From an uncultured Collinsella sp. (GTDB lineage: Bacteria > Actinomycetota > Coriobacteriia > Coriobacteriales > Coriobacteriaceae): a DNA stretch of 23,586 nt. The stretch spans positions 1 to 23,586 of the forward strand of contig CABUWA010000012.1 of assembly GCA_902495085.1 (NCBI GenBank). The letters run 5' to 3'. Position numbers and translations under genes: made by a program. Below, one piece after another: positions 1-7,948 of this stretch (within the stretch, counting starts at the first letter, position 1; each line of letters starts with the position of its first letter). The notes beneath the pieces are model-generated. The model was given only the letters and a program-made list of their open reading frames with translations. It made no database searches and was not told the origin of the DNA.

Positions 1-231
1 ACCGGCCTGATCGGCGCTGCAGTCATCATGCGCCCGAGCAAGAGCGTTATGGACTTTACGACCAAGTCGCTCAAGAAGAAGTTCAAGGACAAGCGCTTTG
101 CCGCCGGCTGCTCGCGCGACGTGATTTCGCAGGGCGCCGAGATGTTGGGCTGGGAGCTCCCCGAGCTCTTTGACCGCACCATCGCGGCCATGCAGTCCTT
201 CGCGCCCGATCGCGATACCTTCCAGGCCTAA
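1..231 (+). CDS. HD-domain phosphohydrolase family protein, C-terminal part (5' end outside window)
   Basis: The reading frame is open from base 1 and ends at TAA 229-231, so about 76 C-terminal residues are visible; the internal ATG at 28 is not a convincing start. The text SVKKKFKDKRFAAG followed by DVISQGAEMLGWEL matches the conserved tail of small HD-domain (HDIG-type) metal-dependent phosphohydrolases, in which a basic KS(V/L)KKK segment is followed by a helix with a GAE(M/L)LG signature. The metal-binding His/Asp residues lie upstream and cannot be checked. A cytosolic enzyme acting on phosphorylated small molecules is a family-level inference. It converges on proA, with a conserved hairpin between the two stops. 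Confidence 0.7.
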   Translation, partial: TGLIGAAVIMRPSKSVMDFTTKSLKKKFKDKRFAAGCSRDVISQGAEMLGWELPELFDRTIAAMQSFAPDRDTFQA

Positions 232-246
232 CCGCCCGCGCCAGCT

Positions 247-287
247 AAAACCGCCACAAAGGGGACAGGCACCTTTGTGGCGGTTTT
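247..287. repeat. Conserved-loop hairpin, family A copy 1 (probable bidirectional terminator)
   Basis: A perfect 16-bp inverted repeat (247-262 with 272-287) closes a 9-base loop GGACAGGCA. The arms start with AAAACC and end with GGTTTT, so either strand gives a GC-rich stem followed by a U-run. It lies between the convergent HD gene and proA, 13 bp past the proA stop. Four further copies with nearly the same stem and loop occur in this window. Confidence 0.85.
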
Positions 288-300
288 TCTTGCGCGGTCG

Positions 301-1587
301 TTAGGGGCGGACCTGGCCGGTGCCTCGGAGCTTGTATTTGTAGGTAGTGAGAGCCTCGGCGGCAAAGGGGCCACGGGCGTGGAGCTTTTGGGTCGAGATG
401 CCGATCTCGGCGCCCAGGCCAAACTCGCCGCCGTCAGTGAAGCGCGTGCTGGCGTTGGCGTACACGGCCGAGGCATCGACCGCATCCAGGAAGCGCTCGC
501 AAGCATCCGTGTCCTCGGCAACGATGGCCTCGGAGTGCATCGTGCCGTAGCGGTTGATGTGTGCGATGGCCTCGTCCTCGTTTGCCACGACCTTCACGCT
601 CATCTCGAGAGCCAGGTACTCGCGACCCCAGTCCTCCTCAGTCGCGGCGACGTAGTCATCACCCTCGGCAAGCCCGGCATCGGCGCATGCGGCGCAGGTT
701 GCCTCGTCGCCGTGAATGAACACGCCGTGGTCATGCAGTACGGCCACGACCGCAGGCAAAAACGCATCGGCCACAGCACGGTCGACCAGCAGCGACTCGG
801 CGGCATTGCACACGCCTACGCGCTGGGTCTTGGCATTAACGATAATGTTGAGCGCCTTATCAAAGTCGGCGGATTCATGCACGTAGATGTGGCAGTTGCC
901 CGTGCCCGTCTCGATCACCGGCACAAGCGACTCGCGCACGCAGCGCTGGATCAGGCCTGCGCCGCCGCGCGGAATGAGTACGTCGACAATACCGCGGAGC
1001 TTCATGAGCTCGCCGGTGGCCTCGCGGTCGGTGGACTCGATCATCGACACGGCCTCGCGCGGGAAACCCTTGGTCTCGAGCGCATCGGCCAGCAGCTCGG
1101 CGATCATGGCACACGAGTGATAGGCCAGCGAGCCGCCGCGCAGAATGCAGGCGTTGCCGGTACGGATGCAGATGCCTGCGGCGTCGGCCGTCACGTTGGG
1201 GCGTGCCTCGTAGACCATAGCGACCAGGCCCAGCGGAACACTCACACGGGTCAGGTCCACGCCGCTTGAAAGCACGCGGTGATCGAGTACACGACCGACG
1301 GGATCGGGCAGCTCGGCGAGCTTCTCCAAACCGGCGGCCATGCCCTCGACGCGCTCGGGCGTCAGCAGCAGGCGATCGAGCAGTCCGGCCGAGGTGCCCG
1401 CATCGCGCGCAGCAGACATATCGAGCTCGTTGGCGGCGACGATGGAGTCGACACCGTTGCGCAGTGCTGCGGCCATGGCGCGCACGGCCTCCTGGCGCTG
1501 CTCATCGCTCGCCGTGGCAAGCGAGGCCGACGCTGCCTTGGCGGCAACGGCAAGATCGTGGACATACGTGGCTATATCGACCGACAT
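301..1587 (-). CDS. proA: Glutamate-5-semialdehyde dehydrogenase (gamma-glutamyl phosphate reductase)
   Basis: This is the second step of proline synthesis: NADPH-dependent reduction of gamma-glutamyl phosphate to glutamate-5-semialdehyde in the cytosol. The 428-residue product has the family's usual length and landmarks: YEARPNVT near residue 127, the IRTGNACILRGG segment, IPRGGAGLI, and the active-site cysteine in QRVGVCNAAE (Cys260). The ending has the expected HARGPFAAEALTTYKY block. The start ATG at 1587 is preceded by AGGAGAAAGG. It acts directly after ProB, but proB lies 1.7 kb away with an opposite-strand peptidase gene between, so the two cannot form the usual proBA operon. Family hairpin A follows the stop. 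Confidence 0.96.
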   Translation of the reverse strand: MSVDIATYVHDLAVAAKAASASLATASDEQRQEAVRAMAAALRNGVDSIVAANELDMSAARDAGTSAGLLDRLLLTPERVEGMAAGLEKLAELPDPVGRVLDHRVLSSGVDLTRVSVPLGLVAMVYEARPNVTADAAGICIRTGNACILRGGSLAYHSCAMIAELLADALETKGFPREAVSMIESTDREATGELMKLRGIVDVLIPRGGAGLIQRCVRESLVPVIETGTGNCHIYVHESADFDKALNIIVNAKTQRVGVCNAAESLLVDRAVADAFLPAVVAVLHDHGVFIHGDEATCAACADAGLAEGDDYVAATEEDWGREYLALEMSVKVVANEDEAIAHINRYGTMHSEAIVAEDTDACERFLDAVDASAVYANASTRFTDGGEFGLGAEIGISTQKLHARGPFAAEALTTYKYKLRGTGQVRP

Positions 1588-1699
1588 AGGCGGCCCTTTC
1601 TCCTAGAAGTTTGCAACCATGGTAGCCGATTTGCGCATGGCCTCGCCCGCGGCGGTAGAATTGGTCAACCCGAAACACCGCAACGAACGGAAGACTCAC

Positions 1700-3118
1700 A
1701 TGGCCCTCATCACTTCGTACCACGTCCCCGGCCTTTATGTCGAGGACCACAGCATCGACGTCCCCCTTGACTGGCGCGGCCTGGAGCCGATGCTCCTGGC
1801 CGTCGGCAGCACCATGCGCCGCGGCGCTATGCCGGCACCCATCGCCGGCGCGCCCGAGAGCATCAAGCTCTTCTACCGCGTGGTTTGCGCGCCCGACCGC
1901 ATCAACGACGATCTGCCGCTGCTCCTGTTTTTGCAGGGCGGCCCCGGCGGCGAGAGCCCGCGTCCGCTGTCGCCCACAAGCGACGGCTGGATCGAGGAGG
2001 CCGTCAAGCACTTCCGCGTCGTCCTGCCCGACCAGCGCGGCACCGGGCGCAGCAGCTGTGTAGACGGGCGCACGATTGCCGCACTGGGCGAGCGCGCGAC
2101 GGCGGCCGGCTCCGATGCCGCACGCTCGCAGGCTGACTTCCTCAAGCGCCACCTCGCCAGCTCCATCGTGCGCGATTTTGAGTACCTGCGCCTGGTGGGC
2201 TTTGGCGGCAAGCCGTGGATCACGCTCGGCCAAAGCTACGGCGGCTTTTTGACGCTGAGCTACCTCTCGCTCTTCCCCGAGGGCGTGGCGGCGAGCTTTA
2301 CCTGCGGCGGAATCCCCCACGCGCCGGCGAGCGCAAGCGAGGTCTACGCGCACACCTTCCCGCGCATGGCCGCCAAGACGCAGCAGTATTATGACCGCTA
2401 CCCCGCTGACGTCGAGCGCGTGGCAGCCCTGGCCGATGCGCTCGAGGCTCAGAAGCCCGTGCTGCCCGACGGCTCGCCGATGACGGTCGAGCGCCTACAG
2501 CTCATGGGCAGCGATTTTGGCATGAAGCCGAGCTTTGAGCGCATGCATTGGATTATCGATCACGCTTTTGTTGACGGCGACGGCACGCTGACCTGCGGCT
2601 CCTCGGTATCCGACAGCTTTTTGATGCGCGCCTTCGAGCGCACCAACACGCGCACGAATCCGCTGTACTGGACGCTGCAGGAGTTTATCTACGCCGACGG
2701 CGACACCATGCCCATTCGCTGGGCCGCAGCAGAGGAGAAGGCCCATCGTGCCGAGTTCGACACACTCGCGCGCCCGCTCATGTTTACCGGCGAGGCCATG
2801 TTCCCGTGGATGTTTGAGCAGATGCCCGAGCTTATGCCGTTTAAGCCCGCCATGGACCTGCTGATGGAAGACACCAGCTGGGACAAGATCTACGACCCGC
2901 AGCGCCTAGCCTGCAACGAGGTGCCACTCCAGGCCGCGGTGTATTTCGACGATATGTACGTCGATTCGGGCATGCAGCTCGATACGCTCAGCCGCGTGGG
3001 CAACTCGCATACCTGGGTGACCAACGAGTTCGAGCACGACGGCCTGCACGGCAGCGTGGTGTTCAAGCACCTCTTCGACGAAGCGCTCAACCGCGGAGAC
3101 CTGCGCCGGATCTTCTAG
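1700..3118 (+). CDS. S33-family alpha/beta-hydrolase, prolyl aminopeptidase-like
   Basis: A 472-residue cytosolic alpha/beta-hydrolase of the proline iminopeptidase type (no signal peptide seen). It shows the oxyanion-hole motif FLQGGPGG (about residues 78-84), the PDQRGTGRS strand-turn, and the nucleophile elbow GQSYGG with Ser179. The C-terminal YVDSG (Asp422) and EHDGLHG (His446) are good candidates for the other triad members. The family removes N-terminal proline from peptides; the substrate here is inferred. The frame opens upstream, but ATG 1700 gives a natural N-terminus; the ribosome site (CGGAAG) is weak. A possible promoter is TTGCGC 1631 with TAGAAT 1656, spacing 19. The gene is divergent from proA and convergent with proB. 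Confidence 0.85.
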   Translation: MALITSYHVPGLYVEDHSIDVPLDWRGLEPMLLAVGSTMRRGAMPAPIAGAPESIKLFYRVVCAPDRINDDLPLLLFLQGGPGGESPRPLSPTSDGWIEEAVKHFRVVLPDQRGTGRSSCVDGRTIAALGERATAAGSDAARSQADFLKRHLASSIVRDFEYLRLVGFGGKPWITLGQSYGGFLTLSYLSLFPEGVAASFTCGGIPHAPASASEVYAHTFPRMAAKTQQYYDRYPADVERVAALADALEAQKPVLPDGSPMTVERLQLMGSDFGMKPSFERMHWIIDHAFVDGDGTLTCGSSVSDSFLMRAFERTNTRTNPLYWTLQEFIYADGDTMPIRWAAAEEKAHRAEFDTLARPLMFTGEAMFPWMFEQMPELMPFKPAMDLLMEDTSWDKIYDPQRLACNEVPLQAAVYFDDMYVDSGMQLDTLSRVGNSHTWVTNEFEHDGLHGSVVFKHLFDEALNRGDLRRIF

Positions 3119-3128
3119 CTAAGGAGTG

Positions 3129-3171
3129 TCCCAAAGTGCCGGCACATAAGGAACGTCCCCAAGTGCCGGCA
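3129..3171. repeat. REP-like palindrome, family B (copy 1)
   Basis: TGCCGGCAC ... GTGCCGGCA arms (3137-3145 and 3163-3171) enclose a GGAACGTCCCC core, forming an imperfect palindrome just after the peptidase stop. From 3129 to about 3169 the sequence is almost identical to 15969-16009, including the outer TCCCAAAGTGCC segment. Short GTCCC-rich palindromes of this kind are typical of REP-type elements mobilised by Y1 (RAYT) transposases; no such transposase is in the window. Confidence 0.7.
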
Positions 3172-3204
3172 ACGACAATGCCGCAGGTAGAGGACGGAAA
3201 GCGA

Positions 3205-3302
3205 AAACGCCCCTAAGCGAGCAAGGTGACGTGAAAGAGGAGGGCATTGACCTTTTGGTCATGCCCGACGATTGAACGTCAGATTGCCGCTTAGGGGCGT
3301 TT
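3205..3302. terminator. 98-nt three-tier hairpin between convergent genes (bidirectional terminator or structured RNA)
   Basis: The outer stem is 15 perfect base pairs (3205-3219 with 3288-3302, core CGCCCCTAAGCG). After a one-base bulge come GCAA/TTGC (3221-3224 with 3284-3287), a 2x2 internal loop, TGACGT/ACGTCA (3227-3232 with 3276-3281), and a symmetrical 9x9 internal loop with a purine-rich 5' side. The tip is GGGCAT/ATGCCC plus GACC/GGTC capped by TTTT. The short U-runs at both ends and the position between the peptidase and proB fit a bidirectional terminator, but the layered structure is more elaborate than one needs. Confidence 0.6.
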
Positions 3303-3316
3303 GCAGCGTCAATTGG

Positions 3317-4444
3317 TTAGGCGAAGACGATTAGGTTATCCCTGTGGATCGCCGGCTTCTCGGCTAGGTTAGCGAGCAGGCGGTTGCTGGCGATCTGGTC
3401 CTGACGGCGTCCGGCGGCGAGCTCCAACACGTCCGAATCGGCCTCGGCGATACCGCGGGCGACGACCATACCGCTCGGATCGCACACATCGAGCACATCG
3501 CCCTCGGCAAACTGGCCATCGACCTCGCGAATACCCACCGCAAGCAAGGAAGAGCCACGGCTAACCAGCGCCTTCGCAGCACCATCATCAACCGTCACCG
3601 ACCCATGTGCCTTGTCGCCCAGCGCGATCCACAGCTTGCGGGGTGCGATGTCCAGACGCTCCGCCGGCGGATCGAACAGCGTGCCCACGCTCTCGCCGCG
3701 GGCGAGGCGCACGAGCGCATCGGGCTCCTCGCCCGAGCAAATCACGCTCTGAATGCCCGCCGTCATCAGGATGCGGCTCGCGCGGATCTTGGTAATCATG
3801 CCGCCCGTGCCCACCGATGTGGAAGAATCGCCCGCCGAGGCAATAATCTTGGCATCGATCTTATGCACGACCGGGACAAACTCGGCCGTCGGGTCCTCGT
3901 GCGGATTGGCGGTGTAGAGGCCGTCGATGTCGGACAGCGTCACGCACAGATCGGCAGATACCAGGCAGCTCACGAGCGCCGCCAGTGTGTCGTTGTCGCC
4001 AAACTTGATCTCGTCGACGGTAACGGTGTCGTTCTCGTTGACGACCGGCACCACGCCCAGCTCCACCAGACGCAGCAGGGCGTCGCGCGCGTGCAGGTAG
4101 GACGTGCGGCGGGCCGTATCGTGGCGCGTGAGCAGCACGAGCGAGGTGAGCAGGTCGCGCGCATGAAACTCCTCGTCGTAGGCCGACGAGATGATGCACT
4201 GACCAGCCGAGGCGCAGGCCTGCAGGCTCGGCAGGTCGCCGACCGGCTTGCGGTCGAAGCCCAGCACGGGATAGCCACAGGCGATAGCGCCCGAGCTCAC
4301 CACGACCAGGCGCCAGCCGAGCTTGCGCAGGGCTGCGGCCTGATCGGCAAGCCCGCCGATAAAGGCGCGGTTGACCTTGCCGTCGGCGCCCACCACCGTG
4401 GACGAACCGATCTTTACCACCATCGTTTTATAAGAAGTCGTCAT
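3317..4444 (-). CDS. proB: Glutamate 5-kinase
   Basis: ATP-dependent phosphorylation of glutamate, the first committed and normally proline-inhibited step of proline synthesis. The 375 residues show the amino-acid-kinase fold (VVKIGSSTVV at 9-18, VVSSGAIACG, VPVVNENDTV, KFGDNDTLAA, LSDIDGLYTANP, GTGGMITKIRAS) followed by a PUA domain from about 275 (GSVTVDDGAAKALVSRGSSLL ... GDVLDVCDPSG). Full length for the AAK+PUA form. An in-frame TGA lies just upstream, leaving Met1 or Met8; Met1 gives the normal N-terminus although neither has a clear ribosome site. It follows pncB by 80 nt on the same strand and may be co-transcribed. Confidence 0.96.
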   Translation of the reverse strand: MTTSYKTMVVKIGSSTVVGADGKVNRAFIGGLADQAAALRKLGWRLVVVSSGAIACGYPVLGFDRKPVGDLPSLQACASAGQCIISSAYDEEFHARDLLTSLVLLTRHDTARRTSYLHARDALLRLVELGVVPVVNENDTVTVDEIKFGDNDTLAALVSCLVSADLCVTLSDIDGLYTANPHEDPTAEFVPVVHKIDAKIIASAGDSSTSVGTGGMITKIRASRILMTAGIQSVICSGEEPDALVRLARGESVGTLFDPPAERLDIAPRKLWIALGDKAHGSVTVDDGAAKALVSRGSSLLAVGIREVDGQFAEGDVLDVCDPSGMVVARGIAEADSDVLELAAGRRQDQIASNRLLANLAEKPAIHRDNLIVFA

Positions 4445-4492
4445 ACGTCAAACCAATCAACTGTTCAGCGAACCGGCGAACGGGCAAGCGAG

Positions 4493-4531
4493 AAAATGAT
4501 CCGTTATCTTCCGTCGCATGCTGATCATTTT
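4493..4531. other. Inverted repeat overlapping the pncB stop codon
   Basis: AAAATGATC (4493-4501) and GATCATTTT (4523-4531) form a perfect 9-bp inverted repeat with a 21-base spacer, overlapping the pncB TGA (4525-4527). Read on the minus strand, the second arm ends in TTTT, so it could be a weak terminator or attenuator between pncB and proB. Confidence 0.4.
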
Positions 4532-6030
4532 GCCCAGGGGAAAGCCGAGGCCGCGGCCATATTCTTGCGCACGAGCTCGTCGCGCACCTGAGCCAGGCCC
4601 TGCTCCATGCCCACCACATAGGTCTGCGGGTACAGGAAGCGCTTGAAAGCTGCGTCCAGATGATCGAGCGCCCAAACACAGCGCTCGCGCGCGTCCTGGA
4701 TGCTCTCACGCGGAACCACTGCACTGCCATCGCGCACGATCGGCACCAGCAGCTCGCGATACTCAAGCTCCGACACGTCGGTCACCAGGGCGGCATCATT
4801 CACGGCCACGAGGGTATTGCCGCGCGCGGCGCCCTCCCCCACCAGATGGTCCTCGTCGTAGATCATGTCGCAGACCGGGCCGCCAAAGCCGTCGTAATAA
4901 CGGCGCACGCGCTGCACGCCCGGGATCGTGCGCTTGTAGGGCTGCTCGGAGAGCTTGACCACCGGCGTCCACGGGTCGGCCTCGCTCGCACGACGGGCGG
5001 AAAGCTTGTACACGCCGCCCAGCGCCGGCTGGTCGTAGCAGGTCGCGAGCTTGGTGCCCACGCCAAAGCTATCGATGGGCGCGCCCTGGTCCAGCAGCGA
5101 CTGAATCGTGTACTCGTCAAGATCGTTGGAAACCGAGATCCCCACATAGGGCAGGCCCTCGGCATCGAAACGACCGCGGACATACTTGGAGAGCTTGGCG
5201 AGGTCGCCCGAGTCAATGCGAATAGCCGACAGGCGCTCGCCCGCCGCCTCCATCTCCTTGGCAACCGTAATGGCATGCTCGCAGCCCTCGCGCACATCGT
5301 AGGTGTCGATGAGCAGCGTGCAGTTCTTGGGGCTCGACTTGGCAAAGGCGCGGAAGGCCTCGAGCTCGGAATCGAAGCTCATCACCCAGCTGTGCGCATG
5401 CGTGCCAAAGACGGGAATACCGTAGCGGCGGCCGGCGAGCACATTGGACGTAGAGGAGCAGCCGGCGACGTAGCTCGCGCGCGCAACGGCCAGGCCGCCA
5501 TCGGGACCCTGGGCTCGGCGCAGGCCAAACTCGGCCACGGGACGGCCGTCCGCCGCCAGCACCACTCGCGCCGTCTTGGTGGCGACAAGTGTCTGGAACC
5601 CGACGATGTTGAGCAGCGCCGTCTCAAGCAGCTGGCACTCGAGCGCAGGACCGGTGACGCGCACCATGGGCTCGCGTGGAAAGACGAGCTCGCCCTCGGG
5701 GACGGCGTCGATATTTACATGCGCACGAAAATCGCGCAGGTAGTCGAGGAATGCGGACTTGAACATCGCGCCGCCGGCCGGGGCCTGGAGCGAGGCGAGG
5801 TAGTCGATATCCTCGGGCGTAAAGCGCAGATTCTCGACTAGCTCGGGCAGCTCGGCGGTGCCGCACATGACGGCATAGGCGCTGCCAAAGGGATGGTCGC
5901 GGTAAAACGCGGTAAAACAACCCTGCTCATTGGCCTTGCCGCTCTCCCACAGGCCCTGGGCCATAGTGAGTTCGTACAGATCGGTGAGCATTGCGATGTC
6001 GGTGGGATGAGAGATATCGGTCAAAGCCAT
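4525..6030 (-). CDS. pncB: Nicotinate phosphoribosyltransferase
   Basis: Joins nicotinate to PRPP to give nicotinate mononucleotide, the entry to NAD by the Preiss-Handler route, in the cytosol. The 501 residues carry the family's TDLYELTMAQG start, YRDHPFG, EFGLRRAQG, the GTHAHSWVMSF motif with the histidine expected to be phosphorylated, IRIDSGDL for phosphate binding, and FGVGTKLATCYDQPALGGVYKL. The frame extends 19 codons upstream, but Met at 6030 has GAAAGG in front of it and gives the usual N-terminus (MALTDISHPTD). Downstream are an inverted repeat over the stop codon and then proB. Expression may be shared with the upstream coiled-coil gene; no strong promoter was seen between them. 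Confidence 0.95.
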   Translation of the reverse strand: MALTDISHPTDIAMLTDLYELTMAQGLWESGKANEQGCFTAFYRDHPFGSAYAVMCGTAELPELVENLRFTPEDIDYLASLQAPAGGAMFKSAFLDYLRDFRAHVNIDAVPEGELVFPREPMVRVTGPALECQLLETALLNIVGFQTLVATKTARVVLAADGRPVAEFGLRRAQGPDGGLAVARASYVAGCSSTSNVLAGRRYGIPVFGTHAHSWVMSFDSELEAFRAFAKSSPKNCTLLIDTYDVREGCEHAITVAKEMEAAGERLSAIRIDSGDLAKLSKYVRGRFDAEGLPYVGISVSNDLDEYTIQSLLDQGAPIDSFGVGTKLATCYDQPALGGVYKLSARRASEADPWTPVVKLSEQPYKRTIPGVQRVRRYYDGFGGPVCDMIYDEDHLVGEGAARGNTLVAVNDAALVTDVSELEYRELLVPIVRDGSAVVPRESIQDARERCVWALDHLDAAFKRFLYPQTYVVGMEQGLAQVRDELVRKNMAAASAFPWAK

Positions 6031-6114
6031 GGGGCGACCTTTCGGATGTGTGGTGCAGAATTTGAGGGTTGGACGAGAGCAGAGCATGCGGACATGACGC
6101 CCGATGCAAATCGG

Positions 6115-6573
6115 TTAGAGCAGGCCCATGCTGGTCAGGATCGTGTAGCCCATAAAGATGACAAACGCGATGAGGGCAAGGACAATGATGATTTTTTGAG
6201 CCGGCGCCATGCCAGGAATCTCGTTCTCGCCCGTAGGTTCCTTGGAGGTAACCATGCGCTGGGCAAAGGTCATCTCGTCACGGCTCGGCTTGGGCTCGAC
6301 GGACTTGGGACGAGCGGCCTTTTTAGGCTGAGGCTTGGGCGCGGCAGGTGCAGGCTTCGCGGCAGCGGGCTTGGGTTCGGGCGCGGGCTTGCGCTCGGAT
6401 GCGGCGTTCGCGGCGACCTCCTCGGCCTTCGCACGCTCGGCGCGCAGGGCAGTCAGCTCCTCGCGCTCGCGACGGGCCTCTTCCTGGGCCTCGCGACGAG
6501 CTTTCTCGGCGCGGAGCTCCACCAACTCGGCGCGCTCCTCGGCAGACAGTGGTTGGGACTCAAGCTCGGCCAT
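6115..6573 (-). CDS. Tail-anchored coiled-coil membrane protein, function unknown
   Basis: I do not recognise a named family. Of 152 residues, about 10-60 are very rich in Glu/Arg/Ala with long charged heptads (AEERAELVELRAEKARRE), which predicts a coiled coil. Residues 60-100 are a Pro/Ala/Lys-rich linker. A single hydrophobic helix (IIIVLALIAFVIFMGYTIL) near the C-terminus predicts a tail anchor with the bulk in the cytoplasm. Met at 6573 has GAAAGGG upstream, so the ORF's first 12 codons, which fall in the tRNA terminator, are excluded. It lies between tRNA-Ala and pncB. A scaffold or cell-envelope adaptor role is only a guess from architecture. Confidence 0.75.
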   Translation of the reverse strand: MAELESQPLSAEERAELVELRAEKARREAQEEARREREELTALRAERAKAEEVAANAASERKPAPEPKPAAAKPAPAAPKPQPKKAARPKSVEPKPSRDEMTFAQRMVTSKEPTGENEIPGMAPAQKIIIVLALIAFVIFMGYTILTSMGLL

Positions 6574-6591
6574 GGTATAGCCCTTTCTTTT

Positions 6592-6623
6592 AAAAAAAGC
6601 CGCCGACACAATGTCAGCGGCTT
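6592..6623 (-). terminator. Intrinsic terminator of the tRNA-Ala transcript
   Basis: On the minus strand, AAGCCGCTGACA pairs with TGTCGGCGGCTT (6612-6623 with 6597-6608, one U-G pair) around a 3-base loop, followed by a run of seven T (6592-6598 as A). It sits 14 nt past the tRNA 3' end and just before the coiled-coil gene. Confidence 0.85.
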
Positions 6624-6637
6624 ATCAAATCCAAGGG

Positions 6638-6710
6638 TGGAGACGAAGGGAGTCGAACCCTCGGCCTCTGCCATGCGACGGCAGCGCTCTCCCAACTGAG
6701 CTACGTCCCC
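6638..6710 (-). tRNA. tRNA-Ala (anticodon CGC)
   Basis: The minus strand folds as a complete 73-nt cloverleaf: acceptor GGGGACG/CGTCTCC, D-stem GCTC/GAGC, anticodon stem CTGCC/GGCAG around the loop GTCGCAT (anticodon CGC, reading GCG), 5-base variable region, and T-arm GAGGG-TTCGACT-CCCTT. Acceptor pair 3:70 is G-U, the classic alanine identity element, which independently supports the assignment. The 3' end reads ACCC rather than ACCA, so CCA is completed by the tRNA nucleotidyltransferase. It has its own promoter and terminator. Confidence 0.97.
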
Positions 6711-6723
6711 AGGACAAGTCGAT

Positions 6724-6751
6724 ATTTTACCTACGGCTCGCCAACTGTCAA
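6724..6751 (-). promoter_or_regulatory. Sigma-70-type promoter of tRNA-Ala
   Basis: On the minus strand a perfect TTGACA (-35, 6746-6751) and TAAAAT (-10, 6724-6729) are 16 bp apart and end 13 bp before the tRNA 5' end. This is the strongest promoter seen in the window, as expected for a stable RNA gene. Confidence 0.85.
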
Positions 6752-6860
6752 CGCTCAATAACCAGTCTTTTTGGGGCGCGGCTATTTTGGCAACTTTTCG
6801 AACAGGCGATGCTCTCGATGATTTTTTATCCCCGTCCCAGAAAATTCATCGACGAACGCA

Positions 6861-7799
6861 CTACTTTGCACTGGTGAGAACACCGGTGGTGTCGAAGGCC
6901 GGGGTGAAGCTCTCGTCTACCGCGCCGCCCTCTTGCCAGAACATCGTCGTAAAGCCCAGGTCGTCGGCATGGTCGAGCACCTGCTCGTACTCCTCGCGCG
7001 TCACGGCACGCGCCAGGTCGCCGCCCTGCTCGCGCATGAGCGCATTGGGCGTGTACTGGTTCATAACCGAGATCGGCACGTCGCCCACCGTCTGCCACAC
7101 CAGGTCCAGCACGCGACACGAATCGTCTGCATGCCCCGGAAGCACCAGGTGGCGCACGATCATGCCACGCTTCATAAGCCCGTCCTCGTCCACCAACTCT
7201 CCCCCGCGGCGCTCGATCTCGCGCGCCATCTGGGCCAGACCCGACACGGCCACACGCGGGTAATCCTTTATATGGGAGAGCGACTGCGCAAGCCCGGCAT
7301 CGGCATATTTAAAGTCGGTGAGCCACACATCGACCAGGTCGCCCAGCGCCGCCACGGCACTCGCGCGCTCGTAACCACTCGTGTTGTAGACGATTGGGAT
7401 AACCAGTCCGCGCGCCCGTGCCGCGGCAATCGCGGCAGGCAACAGGTGCGCATAGTGCGTCGCCGTCACCAAATTGATGTTGTTGGCACCCTGGTCCTGC
7501 AGTTCCAGCATAATCTCGACCAGGCGCTCAGGCGAAATCTCAAGGCCAAAATTGCCGGTCGAGATCTCGTGGTTCTGGCAGTAGATACATTTGAGCGAGC
7601 AGCCGCTAAAGAAGATCGTGCCCGAACCGGCCTCGCCCGAGATAGGCGGCTCCTCCCACATATGAAGCGCGGCGCGGGCCACCTTGAGCGTGTCGTTAGC
7701 ACCGCAGACGCCGTGCGCGCCCTCATCGCGCGCCGCACCGCAACGGCGCGGACACAAATGGCAGGCGGGCGAAAAAAGTTCGGTCAACGACGTCGGCAT
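6861..7799 (-). CDS. Radical SAM protein, PflA-like (putative glycyl-radical activase, PflX/COG1313 type)
   Basis: A 312-residue cytosolic iron-sulphur enzyme. The radical SAM triad is in FSGCSLKCIYCQNHE (Cys67, Cys71, Cys74), binding a [4Fe-4S] cluster that cleaves S-adenosylmethionine. Four additional N-terminal cysteines (CHLCPRRCG at 13-20 and GVCG, Cys32) match the second-cluster or zinc region of the PflX-type branch annotated as putative pyruvate-formate-lyase activating enzymes. YNTSGYE and VWLTDFKYAD are also family blocks. A TTG lies 5 codons upstream, but ATG 7799 is preceded by GGAG at nine bases and was chosen. No glycyl-radical enzyme is nearby, so its target is unknown. It is divergent from the 6S RNA candidate. 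Confidence 0.88.
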   Translation of the reverse strand: MPTSLTELFSPACHLCPRRCGAARDEGAHGVCGANDTLKVARAALHMWEEPPISGEAGSGTIFFSGCSLKCIYCQNHEISTGNFGLEISPERLVEIMLELQDQGANNINLVTATHYAHLLPAAIAAARARGLVIPIVYNTSGYERASAVAALGDLVDVWLTDFKYADAGLAQSLSHIKDYPRVAVSGLAQMAREIERRGGELVDEDGLMKRGMIVRHLVLPGHADDSCRVLDLVWQTVGDVPISVMNQYTPNALMREQGGDLARAVTREEYEQVLDHADDLGFTTMFWQEGGAVDESFTPAFDTTGVLTSAK

Positions 7800-7899
7800 A
7801 AAACCATGCTCCAAAACAACGATTCAGCAGCTCAAACGTAAAGGGATCAACCCCACAGACGGCTCGAGCCCAAGGCGCCGTAATCGTCCGACACGATTT

Positions 7900-7942
7900 T
7901 TGTAATGTCAAGACTGGAATCGATAAAGTGCCGCTTTATGAT
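7900..7942 (+). promoter_or_regulatory. Promoter region of the 6S RNA candidate
   Basis: TATGAT (7937-7942) lies 7 bp before the predicted RNA start and would serve as -10, but its -35 is poor. A second pair, TTGTAA (7900-7905) with TAAAGT (7924-7929) at 18 bp, would start slightly upstream. The inverted repeat ATAAAG-N5-CTTTAT (7923-7939) overlaps both. Confidence 0.45.
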
Positions 7943-7948
7943 GTAGGT

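Noticed and set aside
277..1269. 330-codon plus-strand ORF antisense to proA
   Set aside because: Shadow of proA in a GC-rich codon frame; the opposite strand matches ProA end to end and this product resembles nothing.
4660..5841. 393-codon plus-strand ORF antisense to pncB
   Set aside because: Overlaps a full-length pncB with all motifs; low-complexity His/Arg/Gly composition typical of an antisense shadow.
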